64,000 nt of DNA, taken from contig FMBT01000316.1 of assembly GCA_900095095.1 (NCBI GenBank), forward strand, positions 398,764-462,763, written 5' to 3'. The first letter of the stretch is position 1; every line of letters starts with the position of its first letter. Under the pieces are notes generated by a model that did not search any database, was not told the origin of the DNA, and saw nothing but the letters and a program-made list of their open reading frames with translations. Both the position numbers and the translations under genes were made by a program. The stretch is from Fragilariopsis cylindrus CCMP1102. Taxonomy: Eukaryota > Bacillariophyta > Bacillariophyceae > Bacillariales > Bacillariaceae. This document shows positions 32,526-42,888 of the stretch, piece after piece.

Positions 32526-33314
32526 TTATACTTCAATTGTTGAACTATCAAATGCATCGTATAATCCAAAGGATCTACTAAGATCATCATTGAATGTTTC
32601 TATTCGTGATAACTTTGCTACATTACCAATACTAATCTTGGATGAAGAAGTAGACGAGTTCAATCGTTGTTGTGATATTACTATGTTTTTTATTGGAACT
32701 TCTTGTTCTTCATGTGTCTCATATAGCTGCTGCTGCAACTGTTGATGTTTGCTTTCCTTCTCTTTCTTATTTGCAAGTCTACGTCTTGCTACTTTATTTT
32801 TTGAACTTGATTTGTATCGATCAGAAAGATAGTTACGAAATTCAGACGTTATTTTCTCTCTTGGAATGGAGTCATCAGTTACAGGTGTATACAACTTACC
32901 ATCATATCGAACAAAAGCAGAATAATAATAGGCTTGTACTGATAATGATAATGATTCGTCTTCTTCTTCTTTTTCTTCGACTTGAAGTAACAGACACGAC
33001 TTGCAAATACTATTATAGATCCCGGTGACGATCAATGATTTAATTCTTCTACTTTTCGCATTCACATATTCCTCTAATTTTTTTCTTACAAGTGATTTTA
33101 AGTTAGAATTACCCTGTGCTTGTCTTGGTGTTTTACCCTTACCGATGACGACCGTATAAATAGAAGGCTTCCTAGTCGTTGCTGCTGCTGCTGCTGCTAA
33201 TGTTGATGATTGGGGAACTTTATCACTTCGAATAGAAGTGGAGGGAACATCAATATGTTTGATAAGTTGAGAGCTACTTGTGATCGATGGGAATACTGCG
33301 TTGTGATCATACAT
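32526..33314 (-). CDS. divergent DUF6824-domain protein
   Basis: From the first in-frame ATG (33312-33314) the protein has 262 residues; the frame is open upstream only from a TTG. Its centre matches DUF6824 in order: 'YTVVIGKGKTPRQAQGNSNLKSLV' stands for the D-V-L-x-G-R-G...G-N-x-x-x-R-x-L-V segment, 'EEYVNAKSRRIKSLIVTGIYNSI' for the helix with paired basics, 'FVRYDGKLYTPVTD' for the beta segment, and 'SIPREKITSEFRNYLSDRY' for the A-R-E-K end. Several consensus residues differ, so it is diverged from the copy at 27.1 kb. A very basic, helical tail (Lys/Arg/Gln) follows. A regulatory role is only inference. Confidence 0.7.
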   Translation of the reverse strand: MYDHNAVFPSITSSSQLIKHIDVPSTSIRSDKVPQSSTLAAAAAATTRKPSIYTVVIGKGKTPRQAQGNSNLKSLVRKKLEEYVNAKSRRIKSLIVTGIYNSICKSCLLLQVEEKEEEDESLSLSVQAYYYSAFVRYDGKLYTPVTDDSIPREKITSEFRNYLSDRYKSSSKNKVARRRLANKKEKESKHQQLQQQLYETHEEQEVPIKNIVISQQRLNSSTSSSKISIGNVAKLSRIETFNDDLSRSFGLYDAFDSSTIEV

Positions 33315-33689
33315 GATACTATTATTTGTTGCTATTTCCTTACGATTGATGCAATTGCGCCGAGCTCTGACTTTAGTTTGTGAGCGAGTGTTGTACAATA
33401 TTGTGTCTTCATTACAATAGAAATGTGTAATGCATTGTAACAGTGAGAATTGTACTATCAATTCTTCGATACTTTCACGATCAGTTTAAAGGGGTTTGTC
33501 TTGTTTACCATGAAGAGAAGCGAAGTTCGTGTTCGGGTTTTGTCTTCGCTTTTCACAAAATCCCAAACATACTTCAAGTACAGTAAAAGTCTTTGATCAC
33601 TAGTACCCTTTGGTGCGTTACAACCCTCAAACAGTCATCATTTTTTTGATTTTAAGTTGAATAAAGCTCCGCGTGGAACTAGTAGTTGA
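33315..33689. other. intergenic, no gene seen
   Basis: Short spacer between the DUF6824 gene and the long-TIR element; nothing recognised beyond the upstream in-frame codons of that gene. Confidence 0.4.
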
Positions 33690-35665
33690 TATAAAAACTA
33701 AATCATGCCCAACATTTTCATAGTATTTGTTACTGTAGTGTATAATAACAACTTTAGCATCAAATATATACACCTAAAAAGTCATTTGTTTGGAAAATTC
33801 AACTATGAAGTTTACAATTGACCTATTGGATGGAGGACTGTTATATTCCTTAGTCTCCTAAGCCTACTGGTATCTCGCAATGTAGGCTCACACACAGCAC
33901 ACATTTTAGGGATTTAAAATGTATGTGTACACACAACAAAATATCTCATTTGAAAGTGTTGCAGGGGACAAGACCAGATGAGCCGGGTGCACTAGCATCT
34001 GCATAGTATACTAGAACATTGTAATTGCCTCCTACCACTTTTTCTTGCTGTGGTTGTTGAATAAAATTCATTTTGCTGGTGTGGCAGGCACACAAACAAC
34101 AAGATTGATTTTTGACCAAAATGAACCACAAAATATCTTATTTGAAAGGGTTGCAGAGGACAACACCTTCTGGGTCGGGTGCACTAGCATCCTCATAGTA
34201 TACTAGAACATTGTACTTGCCTCCTACCACTTTTTTGTTGCTGTGGTTGTTGAGTAAAATTCATTTTGCTGCTGTGGCAGGCACACAAACAACAAGATTG
34301 ATTTTTGACCAAAATGAACCACAAAATATCTTATTTGAAAGGGTTGCAGAGGACAACACCTTCTGGGTCGGGTGCACTAGCATCCTCATAGTATACTAGA
34401 ACATTGTACTTGCCTCCCATCTATTTTTTGTTGCTGTGGTTGTTGAGTAAAATTCATTTTGCTGCTGTGGCAGGCACACAAACAACAAGCTTTTTGACCA
34501 AAATGAACATCAATATATCTTATTTGATAGGGTTGCAGAGGACAACAACTTCTGGGTCGGGTGCACTAGCATCCTCATAGTATACTAGAACATTGTACTT
34601 GCCTCCCATCTATTTTTTGTTGCTGTGGTTGTTGAATAAAACTCATTTTGCTGGTGTGGCAGGCACACAAACAACAAGCTTTTTGACCAGAAATGAACAT
34701 CAATATATCTTATTTGAAAGGGTTGCAGAGGACAACAACTTCTGGGTCGGGTGCACTAGCATCCTCATAGTATAGTAGAACATTGTAGTTGCCTCCCATC
34801 TATTTTTTGTTGCTGTTGTTGTTGAGTAAAATTCATTTTGCTGCTGTGGCAGGCACACAAACAACAAGCTTTTTGACCAAAATGAACATCAATATATCTT
34901 ATTTGAAAGGGTTGCAGAGGACAACACCTTCTGGGTCGGGTGCACTAGCATCCTCATAGTATACTAGAACATTGTAGTTGCCTCCCATCTATTTTTTGTT
35001 GCTGTTGTTGTTGAGTAAAATTCATTTTGCTGCTGTGGCAGGCACACAAACTACAAGCTTTTTGACCAAAATGAACATCAATATATCTTATTTGAAAGGG
35101 TTGCAGAGGACAACACCTTCTGGGTCGGGTGCACTAGCATCCTCATAGTATACTAGAACATTGTAGTTGCCTCCCATCTATTTTTTGTTGCTGTTGTTGT
35201 TGAGTAAAATTCATTTTGCTGCTGTGGCAGGCACACAAACAACAAGCTTTTTGACCAAAATGAACATCAATATATCTTATTTGAAAGGGTTGCAGAGGAC
35301 AACACCTTCTGGGTCGGGTGCACTAGCATCCTCATAGTATACTAGAACATTGTAGTTGCCTCCCATCTATTTTTTGTTGCTGTTGTTGTTGAGTAAAATT
35401 CATTTTGCTGCTGTGGCAGGCACACAAACAACAAGCTTTTTGACCAAAATGAACATCAATATATCTTATTTGAAAGGGTTGCAGAGGACAACACCTTCTG
35501 GGTCGGGTGCACTAGCATCCTCATAGTATACTAGAACATTGTAGTTGCCTCCCATCTATTTTTTGTTGCTGTGGTTGTTGAATAGAATTACAATCCAATT
35601 TTGTGGAAGGCACACAAACAACAAGCTTTTTGACCAAAATGAACATCAATATATCTTATTTGAAA
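33690..35665. mobile_element. long-TIR element, copy C1 (left part)
   Basis: It starts with TATAAAAACTAAATCATG and the full left terminal repeat (to about 33930), then a tandem array. It stops abruptly at about 35665, where unrelated sequence begins; no right terminal repeat follows before copy C2 starts. It is either truncated or separated from its right end by later insertions. Confidence 0.7.
33938..35665. repeat. 189-bp tandem array in C1
   Basis: About nine direct units. The position equivalent to AA(A/T)ATATCTTATTTGA recurs at about 34130, 34322, 34511, 34701, 34890, 35079, 35268, 35457 and 35647: spacing 193, then 189-190. Units in the middle are almost identical, which points to recent amplification. 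Landmarks are GGGTTGCAGAGGACAACACC and GGTGCACTAGCATCCTCATA. Confidence 0.85.
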
Positions 35666-35813
35666 ACGAGGAACTACGTGTCATGGTACTTTCTGGGTAC
35701 TGGCATTAGAACTGAAGCCATCCCTTAGGCTGAAGTTTAATAAGGAAAACTGAAGCCGTCTCTTCGGCTGAAGTTTTCCGTAAACAAGCGGCGTAAATTG
35801 GGAAGGTATGAGC

Positions 35814-36270
35814 GTACCCGTCTTGTTACGGTGTTCGCAGCAAGGTACAAATACTAGTGCGATTGTGATTTTGCTAGACACTACTTGACACACGCCACTA
35901 TCTATCTACCCATTACTGTACATGCAGATTCTATTTGATTTTAATTATTTTGTTTTTATTATTCTAGTGCTTATTGTATGAGATATTTCATTTTAGTAGC
36001 TCGTCCGACAGATAGGTGCGTCAATTACTTTTAATTTTTGATTTTTTTAAAACGAAATTATTTAATTTTTGAATTCCTTATGTAGAGCTCATTTTTCAAT
36101 CCAGTACCAAGGCGTGTTTTTAGTACCAAGGCGAGTGTGCATCAACGCGTAATATCGTGTAGAAAAAAGTACCAAGCATCAACGCTTATTATCGTGCAGT
36201 ACCAACAAAGTACCTAAAATCACTCGCGCTAGTATGGTACCGCGCTAAAAACGCGTAACAAGACGGGTAC
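35814..36270. mobile_element. 457-bp segment with 16-bp perfect inverted repeats
   Basis: GTACCCGTCTTGTTAC at 35814-35829 is the exact complement of 36255-36270. It lies in the unrelated DNA between C1 and C2. Inside are short direct repeats (GCATCAACGC near 36131 and 36176; TACCAAGGCG near 36101). No coding region. It could be a small MITE; no clear target duplication is seen. Confidence 0.45.
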
Positions 36271-36441
36271 AGGCAGCAACACACTTTAACTTTTCAATTC
36301 GGGGGTTTTCGTTAAAACTGTTTTTTAAATCCAAAAAGTGTAACTGGTTATAATTAACTATCGCCAAATTAGCATAGAAGGGCCCAACAACTAAAAAATA
36401 CAATTTGGGTAAAACAAATCGTAACCCCCCCCCCCCCCCCC

Positions 36442-39400
36442 AAACTTTACTAGTATTTGTTAGTGTAGTATATAATAATAACTTTAGCATCAAGTATATA
36501 CACTTAAAAGTCATTTTTTGTGAAAATCAAACTATAAAGTTTACAATTGACCTATTGGATGGAATACTGTTATATTCCTTAGTCTTGTTAGCCTACTGGT
36601 ATCCCATAATGTAGACACACACACAGCACACATTTTAGGGATTTAAAATGTATGTGTACACACAACAAAATATCTCAATTGAAAGAGTTGCAGAGGAGAA
36701 CTCTCTTTTGGTTGGGTGCAGCAGCCTCCAAATAGTATATGAGAACATTGTGTTACCCTCCTACCACTTCTTTGTTCCTGCAGTTGAAGAGTAAACTTAA
36801 TTTTGGTGTGGGAGGCAGGCACACAAATAACCATATTTTCCAACAAAATGCACCAAGAAATCTCTTATTCAAAATGGTTCCAGAGGAGAACTTTCTTTTG
36901 GTTGGATACAGCAGCCTCCACATAGTATATGAGAACATTGTGTTATCCTCCTACCACTTCTTTGTTCCTGCGGTTGAAGAGTAAACTTAATTTTGGTGTG
37001 GGAGGTATGCACACAAATAGTCATATTTTTGAGCAAAATGCATCACAGAAATTTTATTCGGAATGGTTTCAAACGAGAACTTTCTTTTGGTCAGCTGCAG
37101 TAGCCTCCAAATAGTATATGAGAACCTTGTGTTATCCTCCTACCACGTTTTTGTTCCTGCGGTTGAAGAGTAAACTTGATTTTGGTGTGCAAGGCAGGCA
37201 CACAAATAACCATATTTTCCAGCAAAATGCACCAAGAAATCTCTTATTCAAAATGGTTCCAGAGGTGAACTTTCTTTTGGTTGGATACAGCAGCCTCCAC
37301 ATAGTATATGAGAACACTGTGTTATCCTCCTACCACTTCTTTGTTCGTGCGGTTGAAGAGTAAACTTAATTTTGGTGTGGGAGGTATGCACACAAATAAC
37401 CATATTTTCCAGCAAAATGCACCAAGAAATCTCTTATTCAAAATGGTTCCAGAGGAGAACTTTCTTTTGGTTGGATACAGCAGCCTCCACATAGTATATG
37501 AGAACACTGTGTTATCCTCCTACCACTTCTTTGTTCCTGCGGTTGAAGAGTAAACTTAATTTTGGTGTGGGAGGTATGCACGCAAATAGTCATATTTTTG
37601 AGCAAAATGCATCACAGAAATTTTTTTCGGAATGGTTTCAAATGAGAACTTTCTTTTGGTCAGTTGCAGTAGCCTCCAAATAGTATATGAGAACCTTGTG
37701 TTATCCTCCTACCACGTTTTTGTTCCTGCGGTTGAAGAGTAAACTTGATTTTGGTGTGCAAGGCAGGCACACAAATAACCATATTTTCCAGCAAAATGCA
37801 CCAAGAAATCTCTTATTCAAAATGGTTCCAGAGGAGAACTTTCTTTTGGTTGGATACAGCAGCCTCCACATAGTATATGAGAACACTGTGTTATCCTCCT
37901 ACCACTTCTTTGTTCCTGCGGTTGAAGAGTAAACTTAATTTTGGTGTGGGAGGTATGCACACAAAAAACCATATTTTCCAGCAAAATGCACCAAGAAATC
38001 TCTTATTCAAAATGGTTCCAGAGGAGAACTTTCTTTTGGTTGGATACAGCAGCCTCCACATAGTATATGAGAACACTGTGTTATCCTCCTACCACTTCTT
38101 TGTTCCTGCGGTTGAAGAGTAAACTTAATTTTGGTGTGGGAGGTATGCACACAAAAAACCATATTTTCCAGCAAAATGCACCAAGAAATCTCTTATTCAA
38201 AATGGTTCCAGAGGAGAACTTTCTTTTGGTTGGATACAGCAGCCTCCACATAGTATATGAGAACACTGTGTTATCCTCCTACCACTTCTTTGTTCCTGCG
38301 GTTGAAGAGTAAACTTAATTTTGGTGTGGGAGGTATGCACGCAAATAGTCGTTTTTGTTCCTGCGGTTGAAGAGTAAACTTGATTTTGGTGTGCAAGGCA
38401 GGCACACAAATAACCATATTTTCCAGCAAAATGCACCAAGAAATCTCTTATTCAAAATGGTTCCAGAGGAGAACTTTCTTTTGGTTGGATACAGCAGCCT
38501 CCACATAGTATATGAGACTACTGTGTTATCCTCCTACAATTTTTTTTCCTACAGTTGAAGAGAAAACTTGATTTCGCTGTTGTGGTAGGCACAAAAACAA
38601 CTAGCTAGGTGAATAGGAGATCCAGGTGGAGGTTGGTATGAAACACTAGATATATTGAATGTGTTTCCCTCTTACCATCCCTGGTGGTTCATCATCACTT
38701 GACTAAAGAAGTAATTCTGATTGGTATCATTTTTATCTCACAAATTCTCCGGTGGAGTTTGATTATTGGAAGATTAAACAACTTTGAATAATAAGATGAA
38801 TAACTTCTCTTTAGGTAAATAATAAGATGAATAACTTCTCCTTAGGTTCTAGAACCAGCATGGTGCACATAAATACCACCCAGTCATCCATCTCATACCC
38901 ATAGGGGATGAACCAAGGGTTGTGATCCCTCATACTTACCTTATTCTTGCCTCCAGACCAGGTATGCTGAGTCCTAAATAAAACAGCTAGGCATCAACCT
39001 AATTCATAAAGGTTTTGGATTATATCATTGCTTTAGGCAACCATACATACATTTGGGGTGTCATGGGTCAAAACCCACCTCTATTAAAACACACAATTTC
39101 TCTAAGTTCCAAGTGCGCGTGTAATCAAGGCCGTGATGCACCATCAATACAGACCTAATAACCTTGAAAGATTAAATGGAGCTCAACATTATACCTATGG
39201 GTACAAGGTCCAACTATTGCTTAAGGCTGTAGGGAGGTTAGGAAGGTGTCAGGGTGTGCTAAGCACCCAAAAGGGTCATTTAGGCCCCAAAACAGGTTTT
39301 CTTCTTTAGCGCCCACATCAGCATGGTCCTGCCCATAGCTTGCCAAGTTTATATTCCCCTTGGTGTACTTGGTCAATCCCATGTGCTTACTTTGGGATAA

Positions 39401-39894
39401 TTCATCTTTTTGAGTGTGTACTAGGTCACATACCCCCCCCCCCCCCAAATGGGCCATTTTCCCATATCCTAGGCTGTATCACACCCTTTACCACCTTCCA
39501 GTGTGAAGAGCACATACCTAGCGCCCCAAAGTCCAGCCCAGGTATCCATCCTTTACATATGTTAAGGTAAATTAACTCTCCCTGACCAAAAAGAAGCATT
39601 TTCCTGGAAGTTCTACCCTGGTTTGTGTCCTGAACAAGATATCTCATAAAAAGATGATGCGTGCTGTGTGTGTGAGCCTACATCGTGAGATACCGGTAGG
39701 CTTAGGAGACTAAGGAATATAACAATTCTCCATCAAATAGGTCAATTGTAGACTTCATAGTTTAATTTTTCAAAAAAATGACTTTTCAGGTGTATATATT
39801 TGATGCTAAAGTTGTTATTATATACTACAGTAACAAATACTAGTAAAATTTGGGCATAATTTAGTTTTTATATTTGCATGATTTAGTTTTTATA
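36442..39894. mobile_element. long-TIR element, copy C2 (nearly complete)
   Basis: It has a left terminal repeat lacking about its first 20 bases, replaced by a run of 17 C at 36425-36441. The array follows (36667-38600), then spacer (38600-39640) matching 11540-12730 of copy A with a deletion, and the right terminal repeat ending at 39872. The last 22 bp are partly repeated to 39894. No transposase is visible. Confidence 0.7.
36667..38600. repeat. 190-bp tandem array with higher-order period
   Basis: About ten units of 189-190 bp (phase points 36739, 36929, 37118, 37308, 37498, 37687, 37877, 38067). Variant units recur every three units (569 bp): the AGTCATATTTTTGAGC variant at about 37018 and 37588, and the GTGTGCAAGGCAGGC variant at about 37185 and 37754. 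Towards the right one unit type is repeated homogeneously. Confidence 0.85.
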
Positions 39895-40044
39895 TTCGTA
39901 AGTGGAATCATAACAAATACAGTACGTCTCATAATAGTATAACAACCGAATTGTATTGTAATGTATTAGATACAATTAATAGTAGTAATTATACACCAAA
40001 TGCATGCCTATACACAGTAAAAATACTAAAGCACCAATTATATC

Positions 40045-42066
40045 TCAACAAGGGTCATTAGATAATGTACCATATAAATTGATTATACGTGAGGTAACTC
40101 TTTTAAATTGTTCCAATTCTTCTCCTGTCATAGTTTTTGTTTCGTATCGGTCACTATAATTACATGTAGTACTAGTATTCGTATCAATTCGTTCATGTTC
40201 AGCCGCAGCAGGCAAATTTACCTTAAGGGTTGGAAGTAGTGGAAACGAATTACAATTCCCTACAGCAACTTGTTGCAGTTGCAGTTGCAATTGCTGTTGT
40301 TGTTGCTGTTGTTGCTGCTGTGACAGATGATAATGCATGCTTGGTTGCATGCTTGCTTGAGAATACGTATTATTCGGTCGTAGTAACGGCGGCAAAATAG
40401 AGCTACTACTACTACTACTACTACTGTGTTTGTACAATAACGATGATGAGTTTAATGCCAGTGCTGCATGATGATGATTGATTTGCTGTTGAAAGGATGG
40501 TAATAATGCTTGCGGGTACTGGTACTGGTATTGGTATTGCTGTTGCTGTTGCTGTTGTTGCTGTTGTAAATACTGTTGATGTAAATAATGCTCCTGCATA
40601 TATTGCTGATGTTGTAGCTGACTCAAACATACTTGTTCTGATGATGCCGTTGACGACGACGACGTTAGTGTAGCAACCCCATATTGTTGATGTTGATAGA
40701 TTGCTGTTTTTGCACTAGCAGCTACGAGAGGCGATTGTCTGGCTACCGACGATGACGCTAATGGTAGTTGTACAGTCGTGTTACTCTCATCATTATCGGA
40801 TTCGTAATCGTACTCCTCGGAATCACTACTCGACGACCAAGATATATGCGATGGGTGACGATTAAGTGCTGGTGCGTCGTCTTTATAACTAATAGACTCA
40901 ACTTGATGCTGTTGTTGTTGTTGAGGAAGAAGTGAGGGTGAATAATTGCGACAAGGAGGGGGAGGAGGGGGAGGAGGATACCGAAGAAAATTCCTTCGAG
41001 CGGTAGTACTAGTAGTGGTTGATACTGCTGCTGCTGCTGCTGCTGCAACAGCCATCGATTCAATCATTCTATTATTTTGCTCATCATCTTCACGATCTTC
41101 TCTTTGACGTTTTTCTTTTCTGTATTGTATCATTTCTTTTTCATACCGTTCACGATCATGATCCGATTTCTGCTGCAGTTCGCATTTCTTTGCTTGTGAT
41201 ATGGCTTTCCAGCATTTTCCGACTTTCTTACCAAGTTCAGCAAATTTAAGTTTCCCAGTATTAGCTATCCTATATTTGATACGTTCCTCTTTAAAGAATA
41301 TATTATAGGCAGTTAATGGACGTTTGGGTAGATTCTTTGGTCGTTTGTTTCGTTTTATTTTTGCTGAATTACTTATGGTGCGGACTAATGTTAAACCACT
41401 ACTACTCCTACTACTACTACTACTACTACGAGCTGCGAATTCTTTTTTGTTACTGCCTATATCGTCTTCCTTATTAGCTGTAGATGCGGTTTCGTTTTTA
41501 CTGCTGTTGCTAATAGCATTTGAATTTGAAACTATATCATCAGGAGTAGAGCTACTACTACATCGTGTATTGACTGCTTCGATATCCGGCAACGGCGATA
41601 ACGATGACAGAATTGTCGTAAAGAGGTTGTCGTTGTCGTTGTTGTCGTTGTTATTGTCGTCGTCGTTTAGGTTCAGACAAGCGTCTTCTTCCAGTAACAG
41701 ATCGTCAATTTCAAACAATAATTCGTCGTCGTCGTCCTCATAATTATCAATATTGTTATTACGTTGTGGTTTTTCGGTTGATTTTTGTCCTGATTCGTCC
41801 ATTGTAATTATTTCATCCAGGTGAGTATTTCGTTCGTTCGTGAGATTAAGACTTATGATGTTGTTGTCGACTAATACTACTGTCACATCTGATTTTAGAT
41901 TACTGTACACTACCAGATATGAGGAATGCGAATGCATTGACTCAATCAGTCGTATGAAACGTTTACCGTAACTAGTGGTTGCGCCTTCAAACAAGTGGAC
42001 GTAATTTCTCACTTCACTTGACAAGTGATGTTCAATTTCATCATTCCATCGTAGGCTAAGCGCCAT
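40045..42066 (-). CDS. HMG-box protein
   Basis: Counting from the ATG at 42064-42066 gives 673 residues. A single HMG box spans about residues 246-318: 'KNLPKRPLTAYNIFFKEER', 'KLKFAELGKKVGKCWKAIS' and 'YEKEMIQYRKEK' contain the P-x-x-P-x-T/S-A-Y-x-x-F-F/Y start and the conserved Trp. The HMG box bends DNA and serves in chromatin or as a transcription factor; a nuclear site is expected. The N-terminal 100 residues are more complex and lack low-complexity runs. The rest is Ser-, Asp-, Gln- and Pro-rich, with a poly-Pro run near 370 and several poly-Gln runs beyond 500, as in activator tails. The basic 'KIKRNKRPKNLPKRP' just before the box may be the nuclear signal. Target genes are unknown. Confidence 0.85.
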   Translation of the reverse strand: MALSLRWNDEIEHHLSSEVRNYVHLFEGATTSYGKRFIRLIESMHSHSSYLVVYSNLKSDVTVVLVDNNIISLNLTNERNTHLDEIITMDESGQKSTEKPQRNNNIDNYEDDDDELLFEIDDLLLEEDACLNLNDDDNNNDNNDNDNLFTTILSSLSPLPDIEAVNTRCSSSSTPDDIVSNSNAISNSSKNETASTANKEDDIGSNKKEFAARSSSSSSRSSSGLTLVRTISNSAKIKRNKRPKNLPKRPLTAYNIFFKEERIKYRIANTGKLKFAELGKKVGKCWKAISQAKKCELQQKSDHDRERYEKEMIQYRKEKRQREDREDDEQNNRMIESMAVAAAAAAAVSTTTSTTARRNFLRYPPPPPPPPCRNYSPSLLPQQQQQHQVESISYKDDAPALNRHPSHISWSSSSDSEEYDYESDNDESNTTVQLPLASSSVARQSPLVAASAKTAIYQHQQYGVATLTSSSSTASSEQVCLSQLQHQQYMQEHYLHQQYLQQQQQQQQQQYQYQYQYPQALLPSFQQQINHHHAALALNSSSLLYKHSSSSSSSSSILPPLLRPNNTYSQASMQPSMHYHLSQQQQQQQQQQLQLQLQQVAVGNCNSFPLLPTLKVNLPAAAEHERIDTNTSTTCNYSDRYETKTMTGEELEQFKRVTSRIINLYGTLSNDPC

Positions 42067-42888
42067 GAATGCGGAAGCAATAAAATGCAATCGTGCATTA
42101 TTTTTATTGAGTTATTTATTAAACATTAAAAATATCATTTCACCCGCCTTGTTTCAAAAAAAAAAATTGAATCCTAAAAAACACATCAAGTTTCCAGTAC
42201 GATTTTAACAAATGAACGATAGTGTTTGGTCGCTTGCTTCGTACAATGTATGAGGTTGTATGATCATGTGAACAACATGTTATATCATGTTTGCAATCGA
42301 TCATCATGTTTGAATGCATTACCGGTAGAAACAACATGATATATTATGACACATGTTTCACAATTTGAGCCTAGTCGACTGAGTCGAATAAAACATGACA
42401 TGATGTTTTGAATCGAATCGACAAATTTGGAATTCTATTCCAATGAGTCGATCGATCCACAAGTCCTATTGACCAATCGACTCCAATAAAATAAATGTCC
42501 GAAATCATCAAGGGCGAAAGAGCTTGACCGAAGATTGCATACCGAAGATTGCATCACGTTCATAAAGAATCTGTTCCTCATCACACATTAGCATCATGTT
42601 CTGTCGCGCAAAGTAAGCAAACGCCAAAAAAGCACGGTAGTTCTGAAAGTAGAAAGATCGTAAAATACTGTACGGTAAGTTACAGTACTTGTGAAATTAA
42701 TTGTCGGCGAAGAAAGTTGCAAAAACACTCCTAAAGCCTACGTTAAAACAAGCATGAAAAAATATTCATGCGGATATAAATAAAACGAATGTATCATACC
42801 TTCCTTTTATCATAAGAAAAACAACTGCAGCAGCAACTTTTATTGAATCTACCCGTCTTTATAAAAACGAAAAAATAAAACAAACAAC
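42067..42888. other. intergenic between divergent genes
   Basis: It holds the promoters of the HMG-box and ferric-reductase-like genes. ACATGATAT-like words recur near 42272-42350, and GTCGACTGAGTCGAATAAAAC lies at about 42373-42393, a word also found near 14552 and 26042. Confidence 0.5.

Noticed and set aside
36739-38558. Repeated 61- and 81-residue ORFs on both strands of the satellite array
   Set aside because: They recur only because the 190-bp unit recurs. The period is not a multiple of three, the ORFs overlap on both strands, and no protein motif is seen.
33938-38600. CRISPR-like appearance of regular repeats
   Set aside because: Units of about 190 bp are contiguous satellites without short repeats alternating with unique spacers, and the genome is eukaryotic.
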